From Prevotella sp. (GTDB lineage Bacteria > Bacteroidota > Bacteroidia > Bacteroidales > Bacteroidaceae), in the NCBI GenBank assembly GCA_017467705.1, contig JAFUSC010000014.1, positions 1-38,123 on the forward strand: DNA of 38,123 bases, given 5' to 3'. Every line of letters starts with the position of its first letter. Position 1 is the first letter of the stretch. Positions 23,045-30,149 of the stretch are shown piece by piece. Below the pieces are notes generated by a model. It ran no database searches. It was not told the origin of the DNA and was given only the letters and a program-made list of their open reading frames with translations. The position numbers and the translations under genes are program-made.

Positions 23045-25387
23045 TTATTTCAACGTGAACCGCTGGCGGGCTACGATGTTGCCTGCTGACGTGCCTACCA
23101 GTGCTTCGAAGTCACCGGGCTCAGCCGTCCACTCACCGCTCTGCTCGTTCCAGTATGACAGGGCACGGCGGTCAATGGTCAGACGCACGGTCTTGGTCTC
23201 GCCCGGCTGCACGTAGACTTTCTGGAAAGCCTTGAGTTCCTTCACGGGACGCTCCACGGCTGACTTCAGGTCGCTCACGTAGAGCTGTACGGTCTCTGCG
23301 CCTGCCGTCTGGCCGGTGTTGGTCACGTTGACGGTGAACGCCAGGGCGTCGTCGGCAGCTGTCAGTTCCTTGCTGTCGGCTGTGAAGTTATCCACCCGGA
23401 AGGTGGTGTAGCTGAGTCCGTAGCCGAAGGGGAAGAGCGGAGCAGCGTCTGCCGTCTTGCGACCGGCGAGCTTCGTCTTGCGCTTGGCAGGCAGGTCAGC
23501 CCAACGATAGCCCACGAAGACGTCTTCACCATAGGTCTCGTCAATCACCTGACGGTCAGCACGCCACGTGCCGGGATATGTTCCCATCAGGTGAGAAGGC
23601 ACATCGTTCAGCGCCTTGAACCACGTGAAGGGCAGCTTGCCGCTGGGGTTCACCCGTCCCGTCAGCACGTCGGCCAAGGCATTGCCGGCCTCAGAGCCGA
23701 TGAACCAGCCCTGCACCACGGCGGGCACCTTGTCAATCCACGGCATGGCCACGGCATTACCTGAGATATTGACGAAGACCACGTTCTTATTGACCTGAGC
23801 CAGCGCCTCTATGAGCTCGTTCTGTTCGTAGGGCAGCTCATACTGCTTGCGGTCGTGGCCCTCGCAGTCCTGATAGTCGGCCTTGTTCAGTCCGCCGAAG
23901 ACGATGACGACATCAGCCTGCTTTGCTTTCTCCACAGCCTCAGCACGCAGCTCAGCGGGCGTGCGGCTCTCGGCAATGCTGCGTCCGACGGTCACGCCGT
24001 TGTAGCTCTGCACGGTGTCGCCGACGTAGCCTCGCACATAGTTGAGCGTTGAGGGCTGAGCGTTGAGCGCCTCCGTAAGTCCATCCAACGGCAGTACTTC
24101 GTGCTGCACCTTGAGCGACGAGGAGCCACCACCGACGGTCATCATCTTGATGGCGTTCTCACCGACAATGAGGATGCGGCCCCCCTCGTTCCCCCCTTGG
24201 GGGGATGACTGATGCAGTTTAGCCAATTTTTCAGGAGTAAGGGGCAGCAACGGCTCCTCCCCTTTGGGGGAGCTATTCTTCAGCAGCACAATGCCTTCGC
24301 CGGCAATCTTGCGGGCAGCAGCGTAATGAGCTTCAGAGCAGAGGAAGCCGTAAGGACGCTGACGGTTCATCGTGGTGCGGAAGTGCAGGCGCAGCACGCG
24401 GCGCACCTTCTCGTCCAGCTCCTTCGTGGTGTAACGTCCTTCTAGAATGGCTTTCTTGTAAGCCTCAGCCAAGTAATAGTTGTCGTAAGCATTGGTGGCA
24501 CCCATGGTGAGGCCGTCGGTCCACGTGCCGAACTCCATGTCAAGCCCGTTGCGCACGGCCTCATCGGTGTTGTGGGCTCCACCCCAGTCGCTCACCACGA
24601 CGCCGTCGAAGCCCCACTCCTGCTTCAGTATCTGGTTTAAAAGTATTGCATTGTGGCAGTTGTGCTGATTCTTATAGAGATTATAGGCGCCCATGATGGC
24701 CCATGCCCCACCCTCTTTGATGGCGGCCTCGAACGCGGGCAGGTAAATCTCGCGCAGGGCACGGTCGCTGACAATGACGTTCACCTGATGGCGATACTCC
24801 TCATCGTTGTTCAGTGCGTAGTGCTTCACGCAGGCTGCCACGCCCTTCGACTGCAAGCCCTGCACGTAAGGCACCACCATGCGGCTGGCCAGCCACGGGT
24901 CTTCGCCCATGTACTCGAAGTTACGGCCGTTGAGAGGCGTGCGGTTGATGTTGACGCCGGGACCGAGAATCATGCCCTTGCCACGGTAAAGCGCTTCCTC
25001 GCCAAGGCTCTCGCCGTAGAGACGGGCCAAAGAGGGATTCCACGTTGCTGCCAGACAGGTCAGTGCAGGGAAGGCCACGCACGAGTCGTTGGTCTGTCCG
25101 GCCTGTTCCCACTCGTCCCACAGCACGTCGGGGCGCACACCGTGAGGACCGTCGTCGGTCCACATGTCGGGAATACCAAGACGCTTCACACCCGGGGCAC
25201 TGAACTTCGACTGAGCGTGGATGACGGCAATCTTCTCGTCGAGCGTCATGCGTTGCAGCGCGTCTTCCACGCGCTCGTCAATCGACTTGCTTTCGTCTAA
25301 GTAGAGTGGAATAACTGAAGTGGTTTGTCCACAGACAGTGCCCGTCAGCATCAGTGCTGAGATCAGGGCGGTGAGCATCTTGTTCAT
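23045..25387 (-). CDS. GH3 beta-glucosidase
   Basis: Periplasmic exo-acting glycoside hydrolase family 3, 780 aa, signal peptide MNKMLTALISALMLTGTVCGQ. N-terminal (beta/alpha)8 domain with RLGIPDMWTDDGPHG, LGPGVNINRTPLNGRNFEYMGEDP, VKHYALNN and the nucleophile region VVVSDWGGAH (Asp267); second domain with RILIVGENAI and NISGNAVAMPWI; C-terminal fibronectin-like domain (VNVTNTGQTAGAETVQLYV). Likely releases glucose from imported beta-gluco-oligosaccharides. Residues about 366-402 contain SSPKGEE and SSPQGGNEGG, translations of REP-like repeats, and about 443-452 ALNAQPSTLN from heptamers, in otherwise variable linker positions. Follows the LruC gene by 28 bp, same operon. Confidence 0.93.
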   Translation of the reverse strand: MNKMLTALISALMLTGTVCGQTTSVIPLYLDESKSIDERVEDALQRMTLDEKIAVIHAQSKFSAPGVKRLGIPDMWTDDGPHGVRPDVLWDEWEQAGQTNDSCVAFPALTCLAATWNPSLARLYGESLGEEALYRGKGMILGPGVNINRTPLNGRNFEYMGEDPWLASRMVVPYVQGLQSKGVAACVKHYALNNDEEYRHQVNVIVSDRALREIYLPAFEAAIKEGGAWAIMGAYNLYKNQHNCHNAILLNQILKQEWGFDGVVVSDWGGAHNTDEAVRNGLDMEFGTWTDGLTMGATNAYDNYYLAEAYKKAILEGRYTTKELDEKVRRVLRLHFRTTMNRQRPYGFLCSEAHYAAARKIAGEGIVLLKNSSPKGEEPLLPLTPEKLAKLHQSSPQGGNEGGRILIVGENAIKMMTVGGGSSSLKVQHEVLPLDGLTEALNAQPSTLNYVRGYVGDTVQSYNGVTVGRSIAESRTPAELRAEAVEKAKQADVVIVFGGLNKADYQDCEGHDRKQYELPYEQNELIEALAQVNKNVVFVNISGNAVAMPWIDKVPAVVQGWFIGSEAGNALADVLTGRVNPSGKLPFTWFKALNDVPSHLMGTYPGTWRADRQVIDETYGEDVFVGYRWADLPAKRKTKLAGRKTADAAPLFPFGYGLSYTTFRVDNFTADSKELTAADDALAFTVNVTNTGQTAGAETVQLYVSDLKSAVERPVKELKAFQKVYVQPGETKTVRLTIDRRALSYWNEQSGEWTAEPGDFEALVGTSAGNIVARQRFTLK
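24036..24063. repeat. Heptamer run inside GH3
   Basis: About four 7-bp units (GTTGAGC, GTTGAGG, GCTGAGC, GTTGAGC) near this position give ALNAQPSTLN on the coding strand. Confidence 0.65.
24180..24274. repeat. Two REP-like blocks inside GH3
   Basis: CCCCCCTTGGGGGGAT (near 24190-24206) and CTCCCCTTTGGGGGAG (near 24256-24272) are palindromes like those at 18344-18422. They are in frame and encode SSPQGGNEGG and SSPKGEE, about 25 residues apart. Confidence 0.75.
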
Positions 25388-25415
25388 ATTCGTTAATTTT
25401 TTTAGTTAATGGATT

Positions 25416-27347
25416 TCATTTCGCCTTGGCTGCATACCAGTCAGTAGCCTCTGCGCCGTTCGACCTGACCCAGTTGACGAAGGAAGGATACTCCACGTCA
25501 ATGCGGATGCGCTCGGTGACGACTTCGAAGTTCTTGGTGGGAATGTTCATGGCGAAGGGGAAGTTGCTGTCATTCACGTAAGCACGCTGGTAGACATCCA
25601 GTCCGTCGAGCTTGGCATTGGCTGACGGGGCCTTCTTGGTCAGGTGCACCTCGTAGCCCGTTCCCTTGACGGTGATGTAGGGGTTGAAAGCATCCCACTT
25701 CAGCTCATCCTTGTCCATGGACACGAGCTTGCCGCTGGCCACCTCACCCTTGAACGTGCGGAGCGTCTCAGGTGCGCTGTAGGCAGGCACATAGTCGAGC
25801 TGGTCGTCGAAGATGTTGACCGGAGTCGTGATGATGTCGTCGAAGAGGAAGGAGAAAGAGCTGTGATACGAAGCACCGCTCCAGACGGGTGTGAACTCAT
25901 AACCCAGCTTCACGATCTTGTTCTGCTGATTGAAGAACTTGGTGAGCTTATAGGTAATCACCACGTCGTTCATGTCGTAGTCACCCTGGTTGGGGAAGAG
26001 GTCTTCATAGAGCAGCGTTCCTTCAATGGACTCCTCGCTGTACTGGTCCTCTACCTCGGGCATGTCGGGAATCTCGTCGTCGGTAATGGCGTCGATGGGG
26101 TCAGCCTTGACGACGAACATCACGTCGTTGTAGTCCCAGTCGCTGGGCATGTTGAAGTAGGGATTCTCAGCGTGCGTCTGAGTGGCAATGTGCTGCTCGT
26201 GCTCAGGCCACGTCTCACCCCAGATGTCGTTACCCAGTGTCGAGAGGTCCTCAATGCCGTAGACTATCACCTTGTCGTCACCCGTGCCGTAGGCATAGCG
26301 GATGGACTGTGACTTCTGGTCGGGGTTCAAGGCGTCGATAGAATAGATGAAAGGCATGCGGTAGTTAGCTGCATAGCTGTCAGCAGGATTCCACTTGTTC
26401 ACCAGCTGATAGTTGGGGTGAGTGACCACCCAACCGATGCGCGTGCCGGCAGGAATCGTGGTCGAACCGTTCAGCGTCAGGCGCACGGTGGTACCCATCA
26501 GGTCGTTGGATGTGGCCTGGTCAGCACCGGCAATGACCAGATGCTCGTCATTGATGAAGTTAGCCTCAATCTCCTCTGCCGTGGGAACATGGCCCGCCGT
26601 GTAGGTGAAGTAGTAGAGGTTGCACTTGAAGTCGTTGCACACCCATGTGGGCTCCGGCTCACCACGCTGACACTTCCACACGTCGTCAGGATCATTGGGG
26701 CTGCCCCAGAAACCGGTCCAGTAGTTATTACCGGCACCGCCCCAGACGAAGGTCACCTCAATGGTACAGTCTTTCTTTACCTTAATATTAATATCGCTCT
26801 CACCGGCAGCAGCCTTGACAGCCTCGTTGTTCACAGCCTCGGGCAGTGCACCCTCAATGGCCTCGCGGATGCCGGCGGGAATACCGGTCTTGCCAAGCTG
26901 TTCAGCACGGGTGCCAGTCTCGTTCAGCACCAGACCGCTGCGTGTGATGGTTCCTTCCACCTTGTTCTTCACGCCAATGCTCTTCGAGAAAGCATAGACT
27001 TTCTTACCAATCAGACTGGAGGGAATCACCATCTTGCCCTGATACTGGCCGTTGGCGCCGGTGTAGGCAGCGTAAATCTTGCTGGGGCGCTTGGTGCTGC
27101 TGGCCACGGCAACTGACGTTGAGTCGGCGTCGTAGATTTCAATGAGTGCACCTGCGCGATTATAATTAAGCATGACAGGAATTTCGGCCGTCAGCTTGTA
27201 GTCAAAAGAAGTGGCAATGGTTTGGCGAGCATCCTCAGTGTTGCCTGTCACTACTTCCTCATCAAAGAGGTCTTTACTCTGGCAACCCACCAACATGACA
27301 GCGGCGGCGCCCATCAGTAACACAGATTTCAGATTCATACGTTTCAT
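25416..27347 (-). CDS. LruC/DUF4114-type surface lipoprotein
   Basis: 643-aa lipoprotein: lipobox VMLVGC with Cys22 followed by QSKDLFDEE, an acidic stretch like the Bacteroidota surface-export signal. About residue 400 is DWDYNDVMFVVKAD (DUF4114-like), and about 445-465 EDLFPNQGDYDMNDVVITYK, the hallmark of LruC-domain proteins (DUF4842). Aspartate-rich motifs in these domains suggest calcium binding. Its job is unknown; a place in the PUL suggests glycan binding or cell-surface contact. It leads a second transcription unit with GH3, with its own promoter and the operator-like pair shared with susC. Not a SusE/F by sequence. Confidence 0.82.
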   Translation of the reverse strand: MKRMNLKSVLLMGAAAVMLVGCQSKDLFDEEVVTGNTEDARQTIATSFDYKLTAEIPVMLNYNRAGALIEIYDADSTSVAVASSTKRPSKIYAAYTGANGQYQGKMVIPSSLIGKKVYAFSKSIGVKNKVEGTITRSGLVLNETGTRAEQLGKTGIPAGIREAIEGALPEAVNNEAVKAAAGESDINIKVKKDCTIEVTFVWGGAGNNYWTGFWGSPNDPDDVWKCQRGEPEPTWVCNDFKCNLYYFTYTAGHVPTAEEIEANFINDEHLVIAGADQATSNDLMGTTVRLTLNGSTTIPAGTRIGWVVTHPNYQLVNKWNPADSYAANYRMPFIYSIDALNPDQKSQSIRYAYGTGDDKVIVYGIEDLSTLGNDIWGETWPEHEQHIATQTHAENPYFNMPSDWDYNDVMFVVKADPIDAITDDEIPDMPEVEDQYSEESIEGTLLYEDLFPNQGDYDMNDVVITYKLTKFFNQQNKIVKLGYEFTPVWSGASYHSSFSFLFDDIITTPVNIFDDQLDYVPAYSAPETLRTFKGEVASGKLVSMDKDELKWDAFNPYITVKGTGYEVHLTKKAPSANAKLDGLDVYQRAYVNDSNFPFAMNIPTKNFEVVTERIRIDVEYPSFVNWVRSNGAEATDWYAAKAK

Positions 27348-27365
27348 CGTTAATTGAGTTTTGAA

Positions 27366-27421
27366 AAGTTGATAATAAGTTAATTACTTTTTTTACTTTT
27401 TGTTAAGTTGATAATAAGTTA
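27366..27421. repeat. 17-bp direct repeat upstream of the LruC gene
   Basis: AAGTTGATAATAAGTTA occurs at 27366-27382 and 27405-27421, in the leader between promoter and gene. Confidence 0.6.
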
Positions 27422-27456
27422 GATAGCGATGTCGGCCTTTTTTATTTCCGACGATG

Positions 27457-27488
27457 CAAAGGTAGACGTTTTTTTCATACGCTCCAAG
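27457..27488 (-). promoter_or_regulatory. Promoter of the LruC-GH3 unit
   Basis: On the minus strand CTTG (27485-27488), 20-bp spacer, TACCTTTG (27457-27464). One mismatch in the -33 element; the -7 box is exact. Confidence 0.6.
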
Positions 27489-27498
27489 AGGATATAGA

Positions 27499-27603
27499 CG
27501 GAAAAGTGGGGAAAATCGACTACGCAGAAAACTCAACTAACAAGAAATCAACAGATTAACCATGAGCCCGAAAGTGGTGAAAGTGGACGTTGTGTAGAGG
27601 TGT
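27499..27603 (-). promoter_or_regulatory. Bipartite operator-like region of the LruC-GH3 unit
   Basis: Plus-strand AGTGG at 27505-27509 and AGTGGAC at 27582-27588, 77 bp apart; the distal site continues N6-TAGAGGTGT (27595-27603). The proximal site is 41 bp upstream of the -7 box. The same arrangement exists upstream of susC. Suggested binding sites of a shared activator. Confidence 0.6.
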
Positions 27604-27619
27604 TTTTTCTACACAAAAG

Positions 27620-27657
27620 CCTTTATCAGGAGTGCAGAAAGGCTCCTGCACTCCTGA
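27620..27657 (-). terminator. Terminator of the susC-to-GH5 operon
   Basis: Perfect 12-bp stem TCAGGAGTGCAG (27626-27637) / CTGCACTCCTGA (27646-27657), 8-base loop, 8 bp past the GH5 stop; the T-run on the minus strand is short. Confidence 0.7.
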
Positions 27658-27664
27658 CAGACGG

Positions 27665-28888
27665 CTATTCGTTTTTCAATCCCATGGACTGAATGTAACT
27701 GGTCTGCGGCACACAGCGCTCAATACGGCTGTTGGCAGCATACTCCATCAGCAGCCGACGGGCGGTCAACTGATCAGGCCGGGCCTCGCGCCACTCCTGA
27801 TAAGAGTTGCGGCTGGTCTCCGAGAACTTCACGATGACGCTGTCCCACTCCGCCGGACGCACAATGCCCATCATGCAAGAGTTGTCTATTTTCTTGTAGG
27901 GCCAGAACGTGTAGCCGATGTTGTTCTGCTTCATCACCTTCACAAACTGTGCCTGCCACTCGTCGGTGTTGTGGCCTATCTCGCCCATATACATCGGCAA
28001 CTGCGTCTTGTCGCGGAAGTCAATGTAGTCCTTGATGGCCTCCTTGGTGGCATCGCCGCCGTAACGGTGGCATGTATACATGATGTTGGAGTCGAAGGTC
28101 CAATCATCGAACATAAAGAAAAAGCTGTTCCAGTGGGCACCGCCTAACAGGATGACGTGGTTCGTGTCCACCTCGCGGATGGCTTTGACGGCACGCTTAT
28201 AGAGCGGTTGCAACAGCTGGTAGAGCGCATCCTTGTTCTCGAAGTAGTGGGCAATAGGCTCGTTCATCAGCTCGTAGCCCAGAATGGTGGGCTCGTCCTT
28301 GTAGTGACGGGCTATCTGCTGCCAGATGTTGCAGAACAACTGCTGCGAACGCTCACTCTCGAAGAGCCACGGGTAGCCGTGTCCGTCGTCGATGTTGTCG
28401 CCCGTCTGCCCGCCCGGACAGTCGTGCATGTCGAGAATCAGGTAGAGGTTATTGTCCTTGCACCAGCTGACCAGCTGATCAATGAGCACGAAGGCATGCT
28501 TCTCGCCCGTCTGACCCATGTAGTCCTCGTCGGTAAACAACTTGTAGTTGAACGGCAGGCGGATGGTGTTGGCCCCTTGCGCGGCAATGAAGTCGATGTC
28601 AGCCTTCGTCACATAGTTCGTGCGGAACATCGTCCAGAAGTCGGCAGCGGCGTCGGGACCCACCATTTCCTTCACCATCAGGTCAATCATCCACGCCGAG
28701 TTGGTCTTCGACAGGCCGAACATGTAGCCTTCAGGATTCAGCCAGTTGCCAAGATTCGTACCCTGAATATACAATCGCTCACCGTTGGGCTGTACCAGGT
28801 TCGGGCCGTCCACACGGACGAACTTTTCCTTTGCCTGTAAGGAAAGTGAGATGAGCAATACTGATAATATTATGAATAGTTGTTTCAT
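27665..28888 (-). CDS. GH5 glycoside hydrolase
   Basis: 407 aa, signal peptide MKQLFIILSVLLISLSLQA. The (beta/alpha)8 barrel has IQGTNLGNWLNPEG (resembling the NLGxWL of exo-beta-1,3-glucanase-like GH5), ANTIRLPFNY, LILDMHDCPGG, acid/base Glu210 in GYELMNEP, HRYGG and nucleophile Glu303 in YMGEIGHN. Both catalytic glutamates are present. No lipobox, so periplasmic rather than surface. Substrate probably a beta-glucan; subfamily not assigned. A hairpin with a T-run lies directly upstream of the start, so expression probably depends on read-through from the GH16 gene. Confidence 0.9.
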   Translation of the reverse strand: MKQLFIILSVLLISLSLQAKEKFVRVDGPNLVQPNGERLYIQGTNLGNWLNPEGYMFGLSKTNSAWMIDLMVKEMVGPDAAADFWTMFRTNYVTKADIDFIAAQGANTIRLPFNYKLFTDEDYMGQTGEKHAFVLIDQLVSWCKDNNLYLILDMHDCPGGQTGDNIDDGHGYPWLFESERSQQLFCNIWQQIARHYKDEPTILGYELMNEPIAHYFENKDALYQLLQPLYKRAVKAIREVDTNHVILLGGAHWNSFFFMFDDWTFDSNIMYTCHRYGGDATKEAIKDYIDFRDKTQLPMYMGEIGHNTDEWQAQFVKVMKQNNIGYTFWPYKKIDNSCMMGIVRPAEWDSVIVKFSETSRNSYQEWREARPDQLTARRLLMEYAANSRIERCVPQTSYIQSMGLKNE

Positions 28889-28895
28889 TGCTGTT

Positions 28896-28939
28896 AAAAA
28901 GAGATAGCGACACTGCCGTAGATGGGCAGTATCGCTATC
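28896..28939 (-). terminator. Intra-operon terminator/attenuator before GH5
   Basis: Stem GATAGCGA / TCGCTATC (28903-28910 / 28932-28939) plus an inner ACTGCC/GGCAGT stem; followed on the minus strand by TCTTTTT, ending 8 bp before the GH5 start. Confidence 0.75.
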
Positions 28940-28953
28940 AGGATTAATGGTTA

Positions 28954-30078
28954 CTATTTCTGAAACACGCGGACGTAGTCAACCTCCATCGTAACAGGAA
29001 GAGCCGACTCATCTACACCGTACATACCACCCCATGAACCACCCCATGCAAGGTTGAGAATGGGATAGAACGCATAGTGGAATGGCCACTGGTTATGACC
29101 ACTGCCCAAATCAGCCTTCGTTACTGCCAGCTGCACCTTACCGTCAACGTAGGTCGTAATGGCATCAGGTGTCCACTCTAAAGCATAGACATGGAAAGCA
29201 CCTTCAGCATCAGCAATACGCATGGCATGTGTCTTCTGCGTATTCTTGGTATGGTTATAGTCCTGCGTATGGAGTGATGACGAAACCTCATTAGGCACAC
29301 AGCCCACTTCTTCCATGATGTCAATCTCGCCACACATCGGCCACGGGTTGGTATTCCAGTCATTCCCTACTGGCATCATCCAGAAGGCAGGCCAGGTTCC
29401 CTTGCCCTTCGGCAGCTTAATCCTTGCCTCGAAGTAGCCGTACGTCCAGCCTTGGTTCACCTTAGCATAGACACGGCCTGAATAAATCTTTCCACCTTCC
29501 TTGAAGCAATGAATCTTCAGCAGTCCGTTTTCGAGTTCTGTCACAGGATTTCCATTAGGCGAAACTTTGTTTACATAGGTCTGTAACTCATTGTTTACCC
29601 AACCGGCTCCCTGCACCTCATGCGTCCACTCGCTGCTCAAGGCCAGTCCTTTATCGAACTCGTCATTCCAGACCAGTTGATAGCCTTCAGGTGCGTCATA
29701 TTGAGAAGAGCCTCCTCCTTCACCCGCTGCTTGTTCCACGGTAATCGTCTCATAGGCAGCACCCGACATAATGGTTACTGTACCTTGACGAGCCGCAGAA
29801 GTGGAGTTCGCCTCTGCCTTGATTGTTACTGTGACAGGACTGGTCAGCGCGCCGTCGGGAGAAACCGTCAACCACGCATCGGAGGTATAAGAGCCCCATT
29901 CACGGCTTGACGTTACGACGACCGTTGCCGTTCCGCCGCCTGCAGGAACCGTAACAGACTTCTTATCAACCGACAGGGAATTGGTTGCTGCAGGAATATC
30001 ATTGCTGTCGTCACCACCACAAGCTACCAGTATTGCAGAGAATGACACCAATAATAATGATAAAAATACTTTCTTCAT
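28954..30078 (-). CDS. GH16 endo-beta-glucanase lipoprotein with BACON domain
   Basis: 374 aa from the ATG at 30078. Lipobox ILVAC (Cys20) followed by GGDDSND, an acidic surface-export-like stretch. A BACON domain (about 33-117; NSLSVDKKSVTVPAGGG ... ETITVEQAA) leads a GH16 laminarinase-type catalytic domain (130-374): YQLVWNDEF, GYFEARIKLPKGKGTWPAFW and GEIDIMEEVG with nucleophile Glu251 and acid/base Glu256. Role: cuts beta-1,3 or mixed-linkage glucan at the cell surface and feeds SusCD. An upstream in-frame ATG at 30123 would put 15 hydrophobic residues before the lipoprotein signal, so it is rejected. Confidence 0.93.
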   Translation of the reverse strand: MKKVFLSLLLVSFSAILVACGGDDSNDIPAATNSLSVDKKSVTVPAGGGTATVVVTSSREWGSYTSDAWLTVSPDGALTSPVTVTIKAEANSTSAARQGTVTIMSGAAYETITVEQAAGEGGGSSQYDAPEGYQLVWNDEFDKGLALSSEWTHEVQGAGWVNNELQTYVNKVSPNGNPVTELENGLLKIHCFKEGGKIYSGRVYAKVNQGWTYGYFEARIKLPKGKGTWPAFWMMPVGNDWNTNPWPMCGEIDIMEEVGCVPNEVSSSLHTQDYNHTKNTQKTHAMRIADAEGAFHVYALEWTPDAITTYVDGKVQLAVTKADLGSGHNQWPFHYAFYPILNLAWGGSWGGMYGVDESALPVTMEVDYVRVFQK

Positions 30079-30149
30079 GTTGTTTATTGTCATAAAAGGG
30101 AAAAAGGGGAAGACGAAAAACACCTCCCCCCTTTAGATAGTGTATGATA

